From the NCBI GenBank assembly GCA_046759305.1, contig JBHIBY010000118.1, positions 1-5,940 on the forward strand: a stretch of 5,940 nt of DNA, written 5' to 3'. Below, in pieces: positions 1 to 5,891 of this stretch. Made by a program: the position numbers and the translations under genes. The first letter of the stretch is position 1. Each line of letters begins with the position of its first letter. Source of the DNA: JADFRG01 sp046759305 (lineage in GTDB: Bacteria; Chloroflexota; Anaerolineae; Anaerolineales; E44-bin32). Below the pieces are notes generated by a model. It did no database searches, was not told the DNA's origin, and worked only from the letters and a program-made list of their open reading frames with translations.

Positions 1-137
1 TTGAGGGGATTCCATCTCAACCATGGAGCCATTGGCTGGAGGTACTTGGCTTTGAAGCTCAAACGATAGAGCACATTCGCCAGCAAGTAGGTCAGCCGAA
101 AGTAAATTCCGAAGACGAACTCGAAAATAGGGATTAG
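1..137 (+). CDS. C-terminal end of an unidentified upstream gene (partial)
   Basis: The frame beginning at base 3 stays open for 44 codons and stops at TAG 135-137; its start lies before the window. The visible residues include a hydrophobic and aromatic patch (SQPWSHWLEVLGFEAQ), then a helical stretch (TIEHIRQQVG) and a very acidic tail (NSEDELENRD). Codon choice looks protein-like and the other two forward frames are interrupted, but an opening this short could occur by chance. The stop lies 1 nt before the TTG start of the transporter remnant, which suggests the two genes were once one operon. I do not recognise the family and assign no function. Confidence 0.45.
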   Translation, partial: EGIPSQPWSHWLEVLGFEAQTIEHIRQQVGQPKVNSEDELENRD

Positions 138-138
138 T

Positions 139-1021
139 TTGACATCAGAGCAAGTTGAGCGGGTCCAAGAGCGCAGCCAATCCATCGGATACTTCGAGCT
201 TATCCGCGGCAACATGGATTTCCGCTATCTCTGGTCAGGTCAGATCGTCAGCCTGTTTGGGGACTGGTTCAACCTCATTGGCGCCGCGGCTCTCATTGCA
301 CAACTGACCGAGTCGGGGCTGGCGGTAGGCGGCTTATTCGTGATCCGCATGCTGGCCCAATTTGGCAGAATACACAGACGGCCTGCGCTATCTTAGGCGC
401 GAAATTGACAACCTGGTCATCACGCTCCACAAGGCTGCGCTCGGCCTCCTGATCGCTGGGGGAGCGATCAATATCGTGATGGTACAGATCTCCGAAGGCA
501 TCTTTGTGATCGGGGAAGGGGGAGCAACAAGCTTGGGGATCATGTGGGCAGTGGTCGGCCTCGGTACCGGCGTCGGTCCTATTCTCGGCAGGCGCATTAC
601 GCGAGATCAAGCGCGCGCGATTAGGCTGATCCTACTGCCGATGTGCCTGCTCGCAGCACTCGGACTTGTGATTGCTGCGCAACTCACGAGTTTTGGAATC
701 GTGTTGCTGGGCATGTTCCTGCGGACGTTTGCGGTGGGAGCGATATGGGTCTTCACCGCTCAGCTGCTCTATCAACTCGTGCCTGAGAACTACCAGGGTC
801 GTGTGTTCGCGGTAGAAATCGCGGCGTTCACGCTGGGCAGTGCGATCAGCGGCGCCATCGGAGGCTGGCTGCTCGACACTACTCCGATTGACCTAAGCGG
901 ATTGATGTGGTTGATGGCCGCTGCAGGCCTGATTCCGGCTGCACTCTGGACCGCCCGGCTGTGGTTCGGGCGATCCGATAAATCTCCAAGAGTAGCAAGA
1001 ATGCAAGAGAGAAGTGGATAG
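139..1021 (+). pseudogene. MFS transporter, internally deleted and frameshifted
   Basis: Two overlapping frames carry opposite ends of one major facilitator superfamily exporter. The first (139-396, TTG start, G-rich AGGGA at 129-133 five bases upstream) gives the cytoplasmic N-terminus, the FRYLWSGQIVSLFGDWFN motif, TM1 (about residues 31-55) and TM2 (about 60-75), ending in FVIRMLAQF. In this family the chain normally continues through TM3-TM6. Here it changes frame at about 358-364 and resumes in the second frame (362-1021) with the central-loop sequence YTDGLRYL, then TM7-TM12 and the stop TAG 1019-1021. About 75 plus 219 residues remain, against the roughly 410-430 I recall for the family, so about 130 residues are missing. 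A working 12-helix transporter cannot be made. Loss of the segment and the frame change at one point suggests a single deletion not divisible by three, or an assembly error. The substrate is unknown; relatives are usually annotated as drug or macrolide efflux proteins. Confidence 0.78.
362..1021 (+). CDS. C-terminal six-helix half of the broken MFS transporter (residual ORF)
   Basis: This second frame of the pseudogene remains open for 219 codons. It contains the central-loop motif YTDGLRYL followed by six predicted membrane helices. TM7 is near NLVITLHKAALGLLIAGG, TM8 near GIMWAVVGLGTGVGPILG, TM9 near LLPMCLLAALGLVIAA, TM10 near GIVLLGMFLRTFAVGAIW, TM11 near VEIAAFTLGSAISGAIGG and TM12 near MWLMAAAGLIPAALW. 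A basic tail ends at residue 219. The nominal start is TTG at 362, with no Shine-Dalgarno-like sequence before it; an in-frame ATG lies at 479. The 35-base overlap with the first frame could allow translational reinitiation, but nothing positively supports expression. It is listed separately only because the reading frame is intact; a free six-helix half is unlikely to transport on its own. Confidence 0.35.
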   Translation: MAEYTDGLRYLRREIDNLVITLHKAALGLLIAGGAINIVMVQISEGIFVIGEGGATSLGIMWAVVGLGTGVGPILGRRITRDQARAIRLILLPMCLLAALGLVIAAQLTSFGIVLLGMFLRTFAVGAIWVFTAQLLYQLVPENYQGRVFAVEIAAFTLGSAISGAIGGWLLDTTPIDLSGLMWLMAAAGLIPAALWTARLWFGRSDKSPRVARMQERSG

Positions 1022-1244
1022 GGCTGGAAAGGATTGGGGTTTCAATGAGAGGTGGTAAAATCGCTGTTGCTCCGTAGAGTCTTGAAAATCCAAATTACCT
1101 CACCCTCACGCCGCGAGCCTCGGGGGGAAGAAACCCTCTGGCTCATCTCTGGCAGGACAGCATTCCCGGGGGGAGCCGGCCCCCTCAAGTTACCCCCGAG
1201 CTCCCCGATCAGTTTTTACTCAAAACAAGAGAATTTCGAAAAAT
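1022..1244 (+). promoter_or_regulatory. Gene-free region upstream of frdA: putative promoter and structured 5' leader
   Basis: No convincing gene lies in these 223 bases. A possible sigma70-type promoter is TTGGGG (1034-1039), 16 bases, then TAAAAT (1056-1061). The -10 is fair and the -35 poor. Transcription from it would give a leader of about 175 bases. That leader is unusually rich in G and C runs. One potential stem pairs GAGCC (1115-1119) with GGCTC (1140-1144), with an inner GGG/CCC possible. A second pairs GGGGG (1169-1173) with CCCCC (1180-1184) around a six-base loop, and further C runs at 1193-1197 and 1203-1206 could compete for the G run. Neither hairpin is followed by a T tract, so they do not look like terminators. 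I found no convincing FNR-type inverted repeat (TTGAT-N4-ATCAA) and recognise no known riboswitch consensus. Confidence 0.35.
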
Positions 1245-2990
1245 ATGAACGATAGCATCCAACACGACGTTGTCATCATTGGAGGCGGCGGTGCGGGGCT
1301 TCGCGCTGCGATCGCGGCGGCGGAGGCCAACCCCGAGCTCGATATCGCCGTGGTTTCAAAGGTTTTCCCTATGCGCAGCCATACCGTCTCGGCCGAGGGT
1401 GGTGCAGCAGCAGTGATCAAGGAGAACGACAGCCTTGAGGCCCATATTGATGACACGATCAGCGGGTCGGACTGGCTTGCGGACCAGGACGCAGTGCAGT
1501 TTTTCGTAGAAGAGTGCCCCCGGGAGTTGATCCAGCTTGAGCACTGGGGATGTCCGTGGAGCCGTGAAAAGGACGGCAGCGTCGCGGTGCGGCCTTTTGG
1601 GGGAATGAAGATCGAGCGCACTTGGTTTGCGGCCGATAAGACCGGCTTCCACATGTTGCACACACTTTTCCAGACCTCCCTTAAATACCAAGAGGTGAAG
1701 CGCTATGACGAGTGGTTTGCCACCAGATTGTTGGTGGAGAACGGTCGCTGTCAGGGTCTCACGGCGCTGAATTTGCGGAGCGGCGAGGTGCGCCTGATCG
1801 CTGCTCGAGCGGTGATTCTGTGTACCGGTGGAGCGGGTCGGGTTTTCCCCTTTACTACCAACGGCGCTATTGTCACAGGGGATGGCATGGCCTTAGCCTA
1901 TCGGGCAGGCGTTCCGTTGAAGGATATGGAGTTTGTCCAATATCATCCCACCGGTTTGCCTGGCACTGGCCTGCTGATCACCGAGGCCAGCCGCGGCGAA
2001 GGCGGAATCCTGGTTAATAGAGATGGTTATCGATACCTGCAAGATTATGGGCTAGGACCCCCGGACCCATGGCCCCGACTACGGGCCATGGAGCTTGGGC
2101 CACGCGATAAACTGTCGCAGGCCTTTGTGAAAGAGTCCGAAAAGGGCCGGACCATCGAGGGGCCTTACGGCGATTTTGTTCACCTTGATATCCGCCATTT
2201 AGGTGAGGAGAAAATTGAGAGGAAACTTCCGTTGGTTCGTGAGCTGGCCACAAAATACGCGGGTATCGATCCGGTAGAAGAGCTGATCCCTGTAAGGCCG
2301 GTCATCCACTATATGATGGGAGGCGTGCAGACTGACTTGCGCGCCGCCACACCTCTTCCTGGTTTGTACGCCGCGGGAGAGGTAGCCAGTGTGAGCATTA
2401 ACGGCGCCAATCGCCTGGGTTCCAATTCACTGACAGAGTTGTTGGTCTTCGGAAATCAAGCGGGTAAGGGTGCAGCGAAGTTTGCTGTGGAAAACGCGGA
2501 GCTTGAAATACGGGCGCTGGAGTCCCAGGCTCGAGATGAGGCGCGCCGAATTGAAGAGCAATTCCTCAGCAACGAGCGAGGTACCGAGCGGGTTGCGACC
2601 TTGCGAGATGAGATGCGCAACACGATGGAGTCGGGAGCGGGTATCTATCGCGATGAGACTTCGTTACGGTCGGCCTGTGCAAAACTTGAAGTGCTTCGAG
2701 AGCGATTTGGTCAGCTCCAACTCGACGATACCAGCCGCACTTTTAACACAGAACTTTCTGGAGCGCTTGAACTTGATTTCATGTTGGATGTGTCCGAGGC
2801 TATCGCTTATTCCGCGCTCGCGAGGACAGAATCACGCGGCTCGCACCAACGAACCGATTTTCCTGAGCGCGACGACGAGAATTTCTTGACCCATACAATG
2901 GCTTATCAAACGGACGGCGCACCAACGATCGAACATAAGGAGGTTGTCATCACGGACTGGCCCCCAACGAAAAGAGTGTACGGAAAATAG
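1245..2990 (+). CDS. frdA: Fumarate reductase flavoprotein subunit FrdA
   Basis: Catalytic subunit of quinol:fumarate reductase. It reduces fumarate to succinate on covalent FAD at the cytoplasmic side of the membrane, taking electrons from FrdB. The 581 residues align end to end with E. coli FrdA as I recall it, but lack its charged tail of about 20 residues after KRVYG. Visible landmarks are the Rossmann dinucleotide motif VVIIGGGGAGLRAA (about 9-22); RSHTV with His46, the expected 8-alpha-FAD attachment residue; and WFAADKTGFHMLHTLFQ (127-143). The substrate-site residues are His234 (HPTGLPG), Glu247 and Arg250, Arg287 (ELGPRDK), His355 (RPVIHY) and Arg390 (GANRLGSNS). Five residues after the flavin histidine is Glu51, as in E. 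coli FrdA (AEGG), whereas SdhA has Gln (AQGG). This supports fumarate reductase over succinate dehydrogenase, although these enzymes are reversible. The ATG at 1245 is chosen because it places the Rossmann motif at the normal distance; the ribosome site is weak (AAGAGA, 1227-1232, 12 bases away). It is the first gene of the operon, and frdB starts 2 nt after its stop. Confidence 0.96.
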   Translation: MNDSIQHDVVIIGGGGAGLRAAIAAAEANPELDIAVVSKVFPMRSHTVSAEGGAAAVIKENDSLEAHIDDTISGSDWLADQDAVQFFVEECPRELIQLEHWGCPWSREKDGSVAVRPFGGMKIERTWFAADKTGFHMLHTLFQTSLKYQEVKRYDEWFATRLLVENGRCQGLTALNLRSGEVRLIAARAVILCTGGAGRVFPFTTNGAIVTGDGMALAYRAGVPLKDMEFVQYHPTGLPGTGLLITEASRGEGGILVNRDGYRYLQDYGLGPPDPWPRLRAMELGPRDKLSQAFVKESEKGRTIEGPYGDFVHLDIRHLGEEKIERKLPLVRELATKYAGIDPVEELIPVRPVIHYMMGGVQTDLRAATPLPGLYAAGEVASVSINGANRLGSNSLTELLVFGNQAGKGAAKFAVENAELEIRALESQARDEARRIEEQFLSNERGTERVATLRDEMRNTMESGAGIYRDETSLRSACAKLEVLRERFGQLQLDDTSRTFNTELSGALELDFMLDVSEAIAYSALARTESRGSHQRTDFPERDDENFLTHTMAYQTDGAPTIEHKEVVITDWPPTKRVYGK

Positions 2991-2992
2991 GC

Positions 2993-3739
2993 ATGTCGAA
3001 AGCGACCATCGCCCTAGAAGTGCTCCGCTACCGGCCGGAGCAGGAGCAAGAACCCACTATTCAAATCTATGAGAGCGAGTATCGTGAGGACTGGGTCGTG
3101 CTCGATGCGATCAACCACATCAAGGATCACATCGATGGCACCCTCTCCTATCGCTGGTCTTGTCGAATGGGCGTGTGCGGCAGTTGCGGGATGATGATCA
3201 ATGGGGAGCCGAAGCTAAGCTGCGCCACTTTCCTTCGGGATTACTACCCCGAACCCATTCGGGTTGAACCGCTGGCCAATTTTCCCATTGAGCGGGACCT
3301 GGTGACCGTGATGGATAACTTCATGGAGAAGCTGACTAGCGTCAAGCCATGGATCCTTCGTGATCATGAAAAGCCAACTTCTGAGGGCGAGTACCGACAG
3401 ACGCCGGCTGAGCTGGCTCGCTACAAGCAATTCAGCATGTGTATCAATTGCATGTTGTGCTACGCTGCTTGTCCGGTCTATGCTTTAGAGCCGCATTTCA
3501 CAGGCCCGGCGGCGATTGCACTGGCTCATCGCTACAATTTGGATTCGCGCGATGAAGGCCGTAATTGGCGAGAGCAGGTACTCTCTACCGATGAGGGGAT
3601 CTGGGCCTGCACCTATGTCGGCACTTGTACAGTCGCCTGTCCGGTACAAGTCGATCCGGCCGGTGCCATCCAGCAGACTAAATTGTCCACGACCACCGAC
3701 TGGTTTAGGAATGTGCTAATGCCTTGGAAGGGTCGATGA
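2993..3739 (+). CDS. frdB: Fumarate reductase iron-sulfur subunit FrdB
   Basis: Electron-transfer subunit linking the quinol site in FrdC/FrdD to the flavin of FrdA. At 248 residues it is close to the E. coli length. The N-terminal plant-ferredoxin fold carries Cys57, Cys62, Cys65 and Cys77 (SCRMGVCGSCG then KLSC) for [2Fe-2S]. The C-terminal bacterial-ferredoxin fold has CINCMLCYAACP and CTYVGTCTVACPV. By family pattern, Cys150, Cys153, Cys156 and Cys216 hold [4Fe-4S], and Cys160, Cys206 and Cys212 hold [3Fe-4S]. All eleven ligands are present, spaced as in E. coli FrdB. Other conserved blocks are LSYRWSCRMG, ALANFPIERDL-like PLANFPIERDL (93-103) and GPAAIALAHRYN with DSRD (171-187). Only 2 nt separate the frdA stop from its ATG, with GGAAA (2982-2986) as a plausible ribosome site inside frdA. 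Its TGA overlaps the frdC ATG, so coupling is likely in both directions. Confidence 0.97.
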   Translation: MSKATIALEVLRYRPEQEQEPTIQIYESEYREDWVVLDAINHIKDHIDGTLSYRWSCRMGVCGSCGMMINGEPKLSCATFLRDYYPEPIRVEPLANFPIERDLVTVMDNFMEKLTSVKPWILRDHEKPTSEGEYRQTPAELARYKQFSMCINCMLCYAACPVYALEPHFTGPAAIALAHRYNLDSRDEGRNWREQVLSTDEGIWACTYVGTCTVACPVQVDPAGAIQQTKLSTTTDWFRNVLMPWKGR

Positions 3740-4119
3740 GACCGTACGAAAGACCGGTTCCAACCACCTGGTGGCTCAAGCGACGCGCCTACTTCCTATT
3801 CATCCTGCGCGAGTTGACCAGCGTCTTTATTGCAGTCTTTTTGATCCTATTCCTCATTCTGCTTTATCAGCTTTCTTTAGGACGCCAGGCATACGAAGCC
3901 TATGTGGAATTTCTCGCTACGCCGGGGATGATCGCTCTCGCCGTAGTAATGCTAGTTGCCGCGTTGTACCACACCGTTACATCGATGGGTTTCCTGCCAA
4001 ACATCATTGTCGTCCGTTTTGGAGAGTATCGGGTTCCAGCCATTGTTTACACCCTCGTTACATACTCGGGCTGGGTATTCGTCTCGTTGTTTATCTGGTG
4101 GATCGTGGTGCTGAGGTGA
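3736..4119 (+). CDS. frdC: Fumarate reductase membrane anchor subunit FrdC
   Basis: Together with FrdD it anchors FrdAB to the inner membrane and forms the quinol-binding site. The product is 127 residues; E. coli FrdC has 131. The N-terminus PYERPVPTTWWLKR resembles E. coli PYVRPMTSTWWKK. Three membrane helices are predicted at about 27-48, 62-84 and 102-125. Arg25-Glu26 (ILRELT) match the Arg-Glu pair at the E. coli quinol site, and His79 (AALYHT) matches its conserved histidine, while the following Trp position is Ser83 here. I choose ATG 3736 because it overlaps the frdB stop as ATGA and follows GGAAGGG (3726-3732). An upstream in-frame TTG at 3724 would add four residues but has no better ribosome site. 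By family this anchor type binds no heme, which sequence alone does not prove. Sequence identity is low, as is usual for these anchors, but length, topology and order make the call firm. Confidence 0.92.
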   Translation: MRPYERPVPTTWWLKRRAYFLFILRELTSVFIAVFLILFLILLYQLSLGRQAYEAYVEFLATPGMIALAVVMLVAALYHTVTSMGFLPNIIVVRFGEYRVPAIVYTLVTYSGWVFVSLFIWWIVVLR

Positions 4120-4122
4120 GGA

Positions 4123-4470
4123 ATGGCTAAGACCAGCGAGCCATTCTGGTGGCTTCTCTTCATTGGGGGAGCCACGATTGCTGCGATCTTCGTGCCCGTT
4201 CACATCGTGATCACCGGTATCGCTGGACCGGCAGGTTGGCTGGGGAGCGCTCTCGAGTACGAGCGAGTTCTGGCCTTGGTTTCGCATCCGGTTAGTAAGC
4301 TGTACCTCTTGGCGTTGATCTCCTTGCCTCTCTTTCATTGGGCCCACCGGTTCCGTTTTACCATTGTGGATCTCGGGCTAAGAGCGAACAAGCGGGCAAT
4401 CGCCGTTGCCTGCTACGGCAGCGCAGCGATCGGTTCGATTCTAAGCGCGCTGATCATTATCAGGCTATAA
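4123..4470 (+). CDS. frdD: Fumarate reductase membrane anchor subunit FrdD
   Basis: Second membrane anchor of quinol:fumarate reductase; it pairs with FrdC to hold the complex and help form the quinone site. The 115 residues compare with 119 in E. coli. Matching blocks are SEPFWWLLFIGGA at the start (E. coli DEPVFWGLFGAGG), LEYERVLALV at about 44-53 (E. coli LSYERVLAF) and PLFHWAHRF at about 69-77 (E. coli PLWCGLHRM). Three helices are predicted at about 9-31, 57-80 and 92-114. The conserved central histidine is His75; His72 is an additional histidine in the same helix. The ATG lies 3 nt after the frdC stop, with GAGGTGAGG (4113-4121) as a good ribosome site, so translation is likely coupled to frdC. 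Last gene of the operon; its TAA lies within the left arm of a hairpin. Confidence 0.92.
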   Translation: MAKTSEPFWWLLFIGGATIAAIFVPVHIVITGIAGPAGWLGSALEYERVLALVSHPVSKLYLLALISLPLFHWAHRFRFTIVDLGLRANKRAIAVACYGSAAIGSILSALIIIRL

Positions 4471-4498
4471 GTACGGCCTGGGAGGGTCCGTACTTTAG
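4469..4498 (+). terminator. Hairpin at the end of the frd operon, probable terminator
   Basis: AAGTACGG (4469-4476) and CCGTACTT (4488-4495) form a perfect 8-bp stem around an 11-base loop, with two further C-G pairs possible inside it. The left arm begins within the frdD stop codon. The stem is followed only by TTTAG, so the T tract is short and release may be partial. It could instead be a 3' end-stabilising structure or a boundary allowing some read-through into the cyclase gene. Confidence 0.5.
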
Positions 4499-4568
4499 AT
4501 AAGATACCCTGTAAGGACTTTAGCCTAATTGAAGAACGCTATCGCCACTGGAGATCTTGAATAAGTCG

Positions 4569-5771
4569 ATGCCAAAGACGAAGGACGCACCCGCGCTGAA
4601 ACCTTCGACGGATCTTAAGCAAAAGGCTCCTCCGAGGGAGAAGTCAAGCGATCGAGCCAAGGGCGTTGCGGTGCCAAAGATCTCCACCGATTCGACAATG
4701 GATCTCTCATCCGTCTTCGATCGGAAGCCGCGCATCCTAGTCGCCGACGACGACTGGCTCAACCGGGACCTGCTCCAGGCCTACCTGACCTCCTCCGATT
4801 GCGAGGTCCTGACTGCTTCAAATGGTGAGGAAGCGCTCACGCAGGCATTGAGCTACTCGCCAGATCTGGCACTGATCGACGTGCAAATGCCGAAGATGGA
4901 CGGTCTGGAACTCTGCCGTCGGCTCAAAGCCACCGCCGCAACGCGTTTTGTACCGGTCGTGATCATTACTGCTCTCGACAGCGAAGAGGAGAAGCTCAAC
5001 GCCTTCGAAGTTGGTGCAGATGACTTCATCACCAAGCCCTATAGTTCGATTGTGCTTCTAGCCAGAGTGCGCTCGCTACTGCGCATCAAGCGCCTTCACG
5101 ACGAAGTTGAATCCAGAAACGAGCTGCTTCGAGAAGTGCTTGATCGCTATGTGGCCGAAGATGTAGCGGATGTAATCCTGACCGACCCCGAGCGCTATTT
5201 CAAGCTCTATGGTGAGACCCGGCCCGTCACGGTACTCTTCGCTGATATCCGCAATTTTGTGCGCTATACCGAGCAGCATACAGGCCCCGAGGTCATTCGC
5301 ACCCTCAACCATGTATTTGAGGCGCTCAGCAGGGTGGTATTTACGCACAAAGGAACGTTTGACAAGTATTTAGGTGACGGATTGATGGCTTTCTATGGAG
5401 CACCGGTTGCGGGCGATGACGATGCGCAGCGAGCAGTAGCCACGGCGGTTGAGATGCAGCAGTTATTCGAACAGATTCGTGAAGACCCCGATATCGATCT
5501 GAAGGGACTAGGATTGGGGGTTGGACTGCATTCAGGCGAGGCCATTGTGGGGAACATCGGCTCCTCGCAGGTAATGGATTACACTGTGGTCGGCGATGTG
5601 GTGAACGTGGCCAAGCGGCTGCACGATCGAGCCAAGCGCGGTCAGATCCTGTTTAGCTCAGAAACCTATAGGGAGCTAAAAGGTGTAAAGGCCAAGAAGC
5701 TGAAAGCGGTGAAGCTACCCGGCAGGAAGCAACAAATCACCCCCTATATGATCTCCGTGAAGGATCTCTAG
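4569..5771 (+). CDS. Response regulator fused to a class III adenylate/guanylate cyclase
   Basis: Predicted cytoplasmic signalling protein that makes a cyclic nucleotide, probably cAMP, under control of phosphorylation by an unseen histidine kinase. From ATG 4569 the product is 400 residues. Residues 1-50 are a charged, Pro/Lys-rich, low-complexity tail. The receiver domain (about 53-176) has the acidic cluster Asp60-62, phospho-acceptor Asp104 (ALIDVQMPKMDG), Thr134 and Lys156 (ITKPY). A helical linker follows (about 177-205, RLHDEVESRNELLREVLDRYV) of the kind that relays dimer signals. The cyclase domain (about 217-396) shows metal ligands Asp226 (LFADIRNF) and Asp270 (YLGDGLMAFYG), purine-selecting Lys266 and Thr339 (DYTVVGD), and transition-state Asn346 and Arg350 (VNVAKRL). 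A Lys/Thr pair is typical of class IIIb adenylate cyclases, a group that includes bicarbonate-stimulated members. The start is uncertain: TTG 4557 has GGAG (4550-4553) only 3 bases away, and ATG 4569 has it 15 away; the choice changes four residues. No partner kinase gene adjoins it. Confidence 0.93.
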   Translation: MPKTKDAPALKPSTDLKQKAPPREKSSDRAKGVAVPKISTDSTMDLSSVFDRKPRILVADDDWLNRDLLQAYLTSSDCEVLTASNGEEALTQALSYSPDLALIDVQMPKMDGLELCRRLKATAATRFVPVVIITALDSEEEKLNAFEVGADDFITKPYSSIVLLARVRSLLRIKRLHDEVESRNELLREVLDRYVAEDVADVILTDPERYFKLYGETRPVTVLFADIRNFVRYTEQHTGPEVIRTLNHVFEALSRVVFTHKGTFDKYLGDGLMAFYGAPVAGDDDAQRAVATAVEMQQLFEQIREDPDIDLKGLGLGVGLHSGEAIVGNIGSSQVMDYTVVGDVVNVAKRLHDRAKRGQILFSSETYRELKGVKAKKLKAVKLPGRKQQITPYMISVKDL

Positions 5772-5798
5772 ATCAACCGCTGCCAATCTACGAAAGCG

Positions 5799-5828
5799 AG
5801 GCGGGGCGATGCCCGCCTTTTTATTTTC
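5799..5828 (+). terminator. Rho-independent terminator after the cyclase gene
   Basis: AGGCGGG (5799-5805) pairs perfectly with CCCGCCT (5812-5818) over a six-base loop GCGATG, followed directly by a T-rich tract (TTTTTATTTT). It begins 27 bases past the cyclase stop. This is a textbook intrinsic terminator and separates the cyclase unit from the tRNA gene. Confidence 0.9.
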
Positions 5829-5853
5829 TGAAATGGAAATATGCGCTAGAAGA

Positions 5854-5859
5854 TATAAT
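5854..5859 (+). promoter_or_regulatory. Putative -10 box for the tRNA-Arg gene
   Basis: A perfect TATAAT lies 32 bases before the tRNA 5' end and just after the upstream terminator, where a stable-RNA promoter is expected. I see no good TTGACA-like -35 at 16-18 bases (the 17-base position reads AAATGG) and no TG extension. The call rests on the -10 match and location. Confidence 0.45.
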
Positions 5860-5868
5860 GCGAATTGT

Positions 5869-5886
5869 CCTGCGCGGGAGCGCAGG
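5869..5886 (+). other. GNRA-tetraloop hairpin in the tRNA 5' leader
   Basis: CCTGCGC (5869-5875) and GCGCAGG (5880-5886) form a perfect 7-bp stem closed by GGGA, a GNRA-type tetraloop. It falls between the presumed transcription start (near 5866) and the tRNA, ending 5 bases before it. The 5' leader would normally be removed by RNase P. There is no T tract after it, so it is not a terminator. Its role is unknown. Confidence 0.5.
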
Positions 5887-5891
5887 GTCGG

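Noticed and set aside
1022..1244. FNR or other anaerobic-regulator site expected before an frd operon
   Set aside because: I searched by eye for a TTGAT-N4-ATCAA-type inverted repeat and found none good enough to report.
1052..1255. Forward 67-codon open frame spanning the region before frdA
   Set aside because: It is a product of the G/C-run-rich leader, has no recognisable domain or ribosome site, and runs past the frdA start in another frame.
1220..1691. Reverse-strand open frames of 147, 111 and 68 codons opposite the start of frdA
   Set aside because: They are shadows of the strongly coding frdA frame, with low-complexity Ser/Pro-rich translations and no family resemblance.
1245..4470. 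Naming the operon sdhABCD (succinate dehydrogenase)
   Set aside because: The A,B,C,D gene order, Glu51 in the flavoprotein, the FrdB spacing and the matches to E. coli FrdC and FrdD all favour frd; bacterial sdh operons usually have the anchor genes first.
4492..4523. Direct repeat ACTTTAG at 4492-4498 and 4517-4523
   Set aside because: Two 7-base copies in an AT-richer spacer are likely to arise by chance, and they do not align with any promoter element.
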